The translations under genes and the position numbers were made by a program. Of a stretch of 8,342 nucleotides of DNA, positions 5,792-8,342 are shown one piece after another. This stretch comes from Bacillota bacterium (GTDB lineage: Bacteria; Bacillota; UBA5301; JASBVW01): contig JASBVW010000048.1 in assembly GCA_029961005.1 (NCBI GenBank), positions 1-8,342 of the forward strand, in the 5' to 3' direction. Under the pieces are notes generated by a model, which saw nothing but the letters and a program-made list of their open reading frames with translations, was not told where the DNA came from and made no database searches. The first letter of the stretch is position 1; the number at the start of each line of letters is the position of its first letter.

Positions 5792-6532
5792 GTGACCTGG
5801 CGTCAGATCTTTCTCTCTACTGCACAACTCCCGCCCTGGGGCTTTATCGTCCGCACCACCGTCCTCTATTTTGCCCTGGTGGCTTTCAGCCGCCTGACCG
5901 GCCGGCGGGAGATCAGCCGGCTGGACCCGTACAGTTTTGCCCTGGCGATCACCATCGGTTCGGTGGCCGCCCCTCCCATGGCGGATCCCCGCTCTTCGGT
6001 GCTGGTGGCCATTTTGGGTATGGCCCTTCTTTACGCTTTACAGGAGCTCTTCTATGCCCTGGAGACCCTTAACTGGGGCCCTTTGAGCAAGATCCTCGGC
6101 GACGAACCGCTGGTCCTGGTGGAGAACGGGAAAGTGGTCGAGAACAACTTGCTCAAGGCCCACTACAACCTGGATAACCTGCTCATGCAGTTGCGTTTAA
6201 AGGACGTGGCTTCCTTAAGCGACGTGGAGTTTGCCCTGCTGGAGCCCAATGGCCAGCTCAGCGTGGTGAAAAAGTCGCAGCGGGAAGCCGTCACCCCGCG
6301 GGACTTGGGAATTTCCACCGGCTATGAAGGGATGCCCACCATCCTGGTCCAGAACGGCCGGATCTTGAAAGAAAACCTGGCCCGGGTGCACCTGACGGAG
6401 GAGTGGCTCTGGGACCAGTTGCACCAGAAAGGGATCCACGAGCTCAAGGACGTGCTGGTGGCCAGCCTGGATACGCAGGGGAATCTTTACGTGGATTATG
6501 TTCGCCCCCGGCAAGGAGGGTTAAAGCTATGA
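5792..6532 (+). CDS. DUF421 / YetF-type membrane protein (first of a tandem pair)
   Basis: A 246-residue integral membrane protein of the DUF421 (YetF C-terminal domain) family. Three hydrophobic segments are visible at about residues 16-34, 48-63 and 67-90, including the family stretch LDPYSFALAITIGSVAAPP (44-62). A soluble domain follows (about 97-235) with the typical phrases GDEPLVLVENGKVVENNL, LLMQLRLKDV, LEPNGQLSVVKKSQ, PTILVQNGRILKENL and LVASLDTQGNL. The biochemical function of the family is unknown; related proteins in Bacillus (YetF, YdfS and the DUF421-containing 2Duf) are spore membrane proteins, and 2Duf affects wet-heat resistance. The start is GTG 5792, with GGGAGGG 7 bases upstream. 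The stop overlaps the start of a second DUF421 gene, so the two are likely made together. Its place after a sipL-like gene supports, but does not prove, a spore role. Confidence 0.93.
   Translation: MTWRQIFLSTAQLPPWGFIVRTTVLYFALVAFSRLTGRREISRLDPYSFALAITIGSVAAPPMADPRSSVLVAILGMALLYALQELFYALETLNWGPLSKILGDEPLVLVENGKVVENNLLKAHYNLDNLLMQLRLKDVASLSDVEFALLEPNGQLSVVKKSQREAVTPRDLGISTGYEGMPTILVQNGRILKENLARVHLTEEWLWDQLHQKGIHELKDVLVASLDTQGNLYVDYVRPRQGGLKL
6513..6520 (+). promoter_or_regulatory. Ribosome binding site fixing the ATG start at 6529
   Basis: AAGGAGGG, an almost ideal site, ends 8 bases before the ATG at 6529. It excludes the long in-frame N-terminal extension reaching back to 6403, which would merely read the upstream gene out of frame. 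Confidence 0.85.
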
Positions 6533-7233
6533 CTCAACCTCTCTTCGCCTTTGCGGTGCGCACCATCTTCATTTACCTGGCCCTGTGGGGGGCGGTCCGC
6601 CTCATGGGCAAGCAGCAGATCGGCGAGCTGACCTCCTACGACTTTGCCGTTTCTATCACCTTCGGCTCGCTGGCGGCGCACCCCATCGTGGCCGGCGAGA
6701 TCAGTGTGGGAGCCACCGTCATCTCCATGGCCACCCTCGTCTTTTGGAACCTGGCTTTCGCTTTTCTCAGCATGAAGAGCCCGGCCTTCGGCCGTTGGGT
6801 CATGGGAAGCCCGCTGGTTCTGATCCGGGATGGGCTGGTCAGCAAGCACAACCTGACCAAGGCGCGCTACACCCTGGACGACCTCCTCTCCCTCCTGCGG
6901 CTCAAGGGGGTACCCAATCCCGCTGACGTGGAGGTAGCCGTCCTGGAGACCAACGGGCAACTCAGCGTGATCAGAAAGTCGCAGGCCCGCCCGGCTACGC
7001 CGGCGGACCTGGGGCTTTCTACCCAGTATGTCGGGCTGCCCACCGTGCTCATCGAGGATGGGCGCATCCTGTACGAAAACCTAGCTAAGGTGGGATTGGA
7101 CAAGACCTGGCTGGATCAGCAACTGGCAGCCTGCAACATCACCAGCCCGCGGGATGTCTTCCTGGCCAGCCTCGACACCTCGGGCCGCCTCTTCCTCCAA
7201 ACCCAGGAGGAGGCCAACCGGGAGGTGCGGTGA
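6529..7233 (+). CDS. DUF421 / YetF-type membrane protein (second of a tandem pair)
   Basis: A 234-residue paralogue of the preceding gene, joined to it by an ATGA overlap. Three membrane segments are visible at about residues 8-25, 38-52 and 57-80, with the family stretch LTSYDFAVSITFGSLAAHP (34-52). The soluble domain (about 88-224) carries GSPLVLIRDGLVSKHNL, LLSLLRLKGV, LETNGQLSVIRKSQ, PTVLIEDGRILYENL and FLASLDTSGRL. Over residues 147-224 it shares 40 of 78 gap-free positions with residues 158-235 of its neighbour, so the pair is an old duplication rather than a recent copy. The membrane parts are more diverged and it lacks most of the neighbour's longer N-terminus. Separately kept paralogues in one operon suggest a hetero-oligomer, which is inference. 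Function is unknown; spore membrane roles are known for Bacillus relatives. Confidence 0.93.
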   Translation: MTQPLFAFAVRTIFIYLALWGAVRLMGKQQIGELTSYDFAVSITFGSLAAHPIVAGEISVGATVISMATLVFWNLAFAFLSMKSPAFGRWVMGSPLVLIRDGLVSKHNLTKARYTLDDLLSLLRLKGVPNPADVEVAVLETNGQLSVIRKSQARPATPADLGLSTQYVGLPTVLIEDGRILYENLAKVGLDKTWLDQQLAACNITSPRDVFLASLDTSGRLFLQTQEEANREVR

Positions 7234-7252
7234 GGCGCCCCGCCCTTTCCCG

Positions 7253-7690
7253 CTACTCCGGCCCTTCCGGAACCAGCAGGACATCGCCGGGGAAGATGAG
7301 CGAAAGCTCCAGGAGGTTGTTCAAAGCAGCAAGCCTGGCAGGGGTGGTGTTGAACTTGCGCGCCACTTTTAACAGGGTATCTCCTGGCTGCACCACGTAC
7401 TTGGCGCAGTTCTTGCGCCCTTGCCCGGAGAGAGGGGTCTTTTGCAAAAGGTCCAGGCTGGCGCTTCCTCCCGTCGCTTCGTATAAGGCCCTCCAGGTGC
7501 CTTCTCCCACTATCCCGTCTGCGCACAGGCCTTTTCTCTGTTGGAATGCGATGACGGCGGTGCGAGTGGATGGGCCGAAGATCTGGGGCGGATCGGAGAT
7601 CTCATAGCCGAGCAGCTCCAGGCGCTCCTGCAGCACGGCCACAGCCGGGTTGCGGTCTCCCTGCCGGAGTACCACCCGACGCATCCACAT
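7253..7690 (-). CDS. Small peptidoglycan-binding + LysM protein
   Basis: A 145-residue protein made of two wall-binding modules. A PG_binding_1 domain lies at about residues 8-72 (QGDRNPAVAVLQERLELLGY ... IFGPSTRTAVIAFQ ... DGIVGEGTWRAL), followed by a linker and a LysM domain at about 97-141 (YVVQPGDTLLKVARKFNT ... LIFPGDVLLVPEG). The order is the same as in the N-terminal half of the 2964-4091 product, without its C-terminal region. It has no signal peptide, membrane helix or catalytic domain, so it probably binds glycan as an accessory or structural protein; spore cortex or coat is a reasonable location given the neighbours. I chose ATG 7690 because GGGGGGT (7703-7697 on this strand) lies 6 bases upstream; in-frame ATGs at 7705 and 7684 are alternatives. 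It converges on the second DUF421 gene with only 19 bases between stop codons and no clear terminator. Confidence 0.87.
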   Translation of the reverse strand: MWMRRVVLRQGDRNPAVAVLQERLELLGYEISDPPQIFGPSTRTAVIAFQQRKGLCADGIVGEGTWRALYEATGGSASLDLLQKTPLSGQGRKNCAKYVVQPGDTLLKVARKFNTTPARLAALNNLLELSLIFPGDVLLVPEGPE

Positions 7691-7877
7691 ACACTTACCC
7701 CCCATTCCTGCGCCGTTTTCTGCGGGCCCTCCCAGGGGCGCTCCATTATATGACAGACCGGCTCCGGATGGGCCTGACCATTCCTGGGGGCGCTGCCGGG
7801 GATGGAGGGGGCCCTTTGGTTTGCGGCATCCGAGGCCGATAGAAACTGGAGAAGATTCGAGAAAGGAACGAGCAAAG
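7691..7877. other. Divergent spacer between the PG-binding/LysM gene and the TPR gene
   Basis: This 187-base spacer must hold both promoters if the genes are transcribed separately. On the minus strand there is a perfect TATAAT (7750-7745). On the plus strand I found no convincing promoter. A 9-base direct repeat, CCATTCCTG, occurs at 7702-7710 and 7778-7786. A small GC-rich stem (CCCT 7727-7730 with AGGG 7734-7737, flanked by GCG/CGC) lies in the leader of the minus-strand gene. No open reading frame here looks like a gene. Confidence 0.6.
7745..7750 (-). promoter_or_regulatory. Candidate -10 element for the minus-strand PG-binding/LysM gene
   Basis: Read on the minus strand, this is TATAAT within CATATAAT, 54 bases upstream of the chosen ATG. 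No TTGACA-like -35 stands at 16-18 bases. The eight-base form also matches sigma-E CATACAnT at all but the C, but no sigma-E -35 is visible at the normal distance. Promoter likely, sigma factor open. Confidence 0.4.
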
Positions 7878-8342
7878 ATGGCAGATCAGAGGGAGACCGC
7901 CCGCCGGGTGCGCAGAGCGTGGTCTGCGGTGCTGTCAGGGGTGTTGGGGGTGGCGCTGGCGCTGGCAGGGCTTGCGGGGGCAGCGGCGGCCGCCGCGGAG
8001 GCAGGGCCCCCCACTTTGGCGGAGGTGCAGGGCTTGATCGAAGCCGGGGATTACGGGGCCGCGCGGCAGGCTTACCAGAGGCTGCGGGAGAGCGGGGAGC
8101 GGGACTGGCTGGTGGAGTTTAAGCTGGGCGTCTTGGCGGTGGAGGCGGGGCGGCCGGAGGAGGCGGAGGAGTACTTCCGCAGTTCCCTGGCCTTGAACCC
8201 CGATTACGGGGCCAGCTACTACAACCTGGCCCTGCTGGCTTACCGGCGCAACGACCCGGCGGCCGCCCTGGCGTACGCCGAACAGGCCCTGCCCCGCTAT
8301 CGGGGGGAAGGGCGGGAGCGGGTGAGGTACGATGCCCTGGCC
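7878..8342 (+). CDS. Exported tetratricopeptide-repeat protein (partial, runs off the right edge)
   Basis: The first 155 codons of a gene with no stop before the window ends. It begins MADQRETARRVRRAWSAVLS, a basic start followed by a hydrophobic Ala/Leu/Gly-rich core (about residues 17-40) ending in a run of alanines and AEAGPP, which reads as a signal peptide with a likely cleavage near 40-43; an uncleaved anchor is possible. TPR units follow: about 45-77 (LIEAGDYGAARQAYQRL), 78-108 (FKLGVLAVEAGRPEEAEEYFRSSLALNP) and 110-142 (ASYYNLALLAYRRNDPAAALAYAEQALP). The second is a close match to the TPR consensus. TPR arrays mediate protein-protein contacts; the partner and any further domain lie outside the window. 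ATG 7878 is preceded by AGGA at 7864-7867. It is transcribed away from the PG-binding/LysM gene. Confidence 0.85.
   Translation, partial: MADQRETARRVRRAWSAVLSGVLGVALALAGLAGAAAAAAEAGPPTLAEVQGLIEAGDYGAARQAYQRLRESGERDWLVEFKLGVLAVEAGRPEEAEEYFRSSLALNPDYGASYYNLALLAYRRNDPAAALAYAEQALPRYRGEGRERVRYDALA

Noticed and set aside
4049..5827. 592-codon minus-strand open frame opposite the sipL-like gene
   Set aside because: The plus strand encodes SPOCS repeats and LysM; the antisense product is His/Pro/Arg-rich without motifs and lacks a good ribosome site.
6403..6528. 42-residue N-terminal extension of the second DUF421 protein
   Set aside because: It reads the upstream gene out of frame and is unlike the family; the ATG at 6529 has a near-ideal ribosome site.
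7702..7786. CCATTCCTG direct repeat as an operator pair
   Set aside because: Only 9 bases, not palindromic, and 76 bases apart; chance is sufficient.
7835..7842. GCCGATAG, one base from the flagellar sigma -10 GCCGATAA, upstream of the TPR gene
   Set aside because: The bases 15 upstream are TTGG rather than TAAA, so half of the promoter is missing.
1..8342. Mobile elements, CRISPR arrays, tRNA or rRNA genes, phage module
   Set aside because: No transposase, integrase, regular repeat array, target duplication or tRNA-like fold was seen; the holin-like shape of the 2570 gene is not accompanied by any phage gene.

Overview
This GC-rich window, with many GTG starts and strong GGAGG-type ribosome sites, looks like a piece of chromosome from an endospore-forming, probably anaerobic and possibly thermophilic member of the Bacillota (Moorella/Desulfotomaculum-like). 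The lineage call rests on gene content: a LonC-type Lon protease and a SipL-like SPOCS/LysM spore-coat protein are known only from spore formers. The species cannot be told from the sequence.

Layout. (1) Positions 1-2514: the last codons of an unidentified upstream gene, then rplI (ribosomal protein L9) and lonC, each joined to the next by a 4-base GTGA stop/start overlap. (2) Positions 2515-5674: a hairpin, a small one-membrane-helix protein of unknown function, a peptidoglycan-binding + LysM protein whose C-terminal part resembles a GH18 barrel lacking the catalytic acidic motif, and a SipL-like protein with SPOCS repeats and a C-terminal LysM. The last three genes overlap their neighbours (47 and 4 bases). 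(3) Positions 5675-7233: a 117-base gap holding a strong hairpin, then two tandem DUF421/YetF-type membrane protein genes joined by an ATGA overlap. (4) Positions 7253-7690, minus strand: a second small peptidoglycan-binding + LysM protein, convergent with the DUF421 pair. (5) A 187-base divergent spacer, then the start of an exported TPR protein that runs off the right edge.

How the genes fit together (inference): a housekeeping gene (rplI) leads into a set that points at sporulation and the spore envelope. LonC is a probable sporulation protease. SipL-type proteins link the SpoIVA basement layer to coat assembly at the forespore surface. The two PG-binding/LysM proteins lack signal peptides, as expected for mother-cell-made proteins that settle on cortex or coat. 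DUF421 proteins include spore membrane proteins in Bacillus. No mobile elements, CRISPR arrays, tRNA or rRNA genes were seen. No gene-free stretch exceeds 300 bases.
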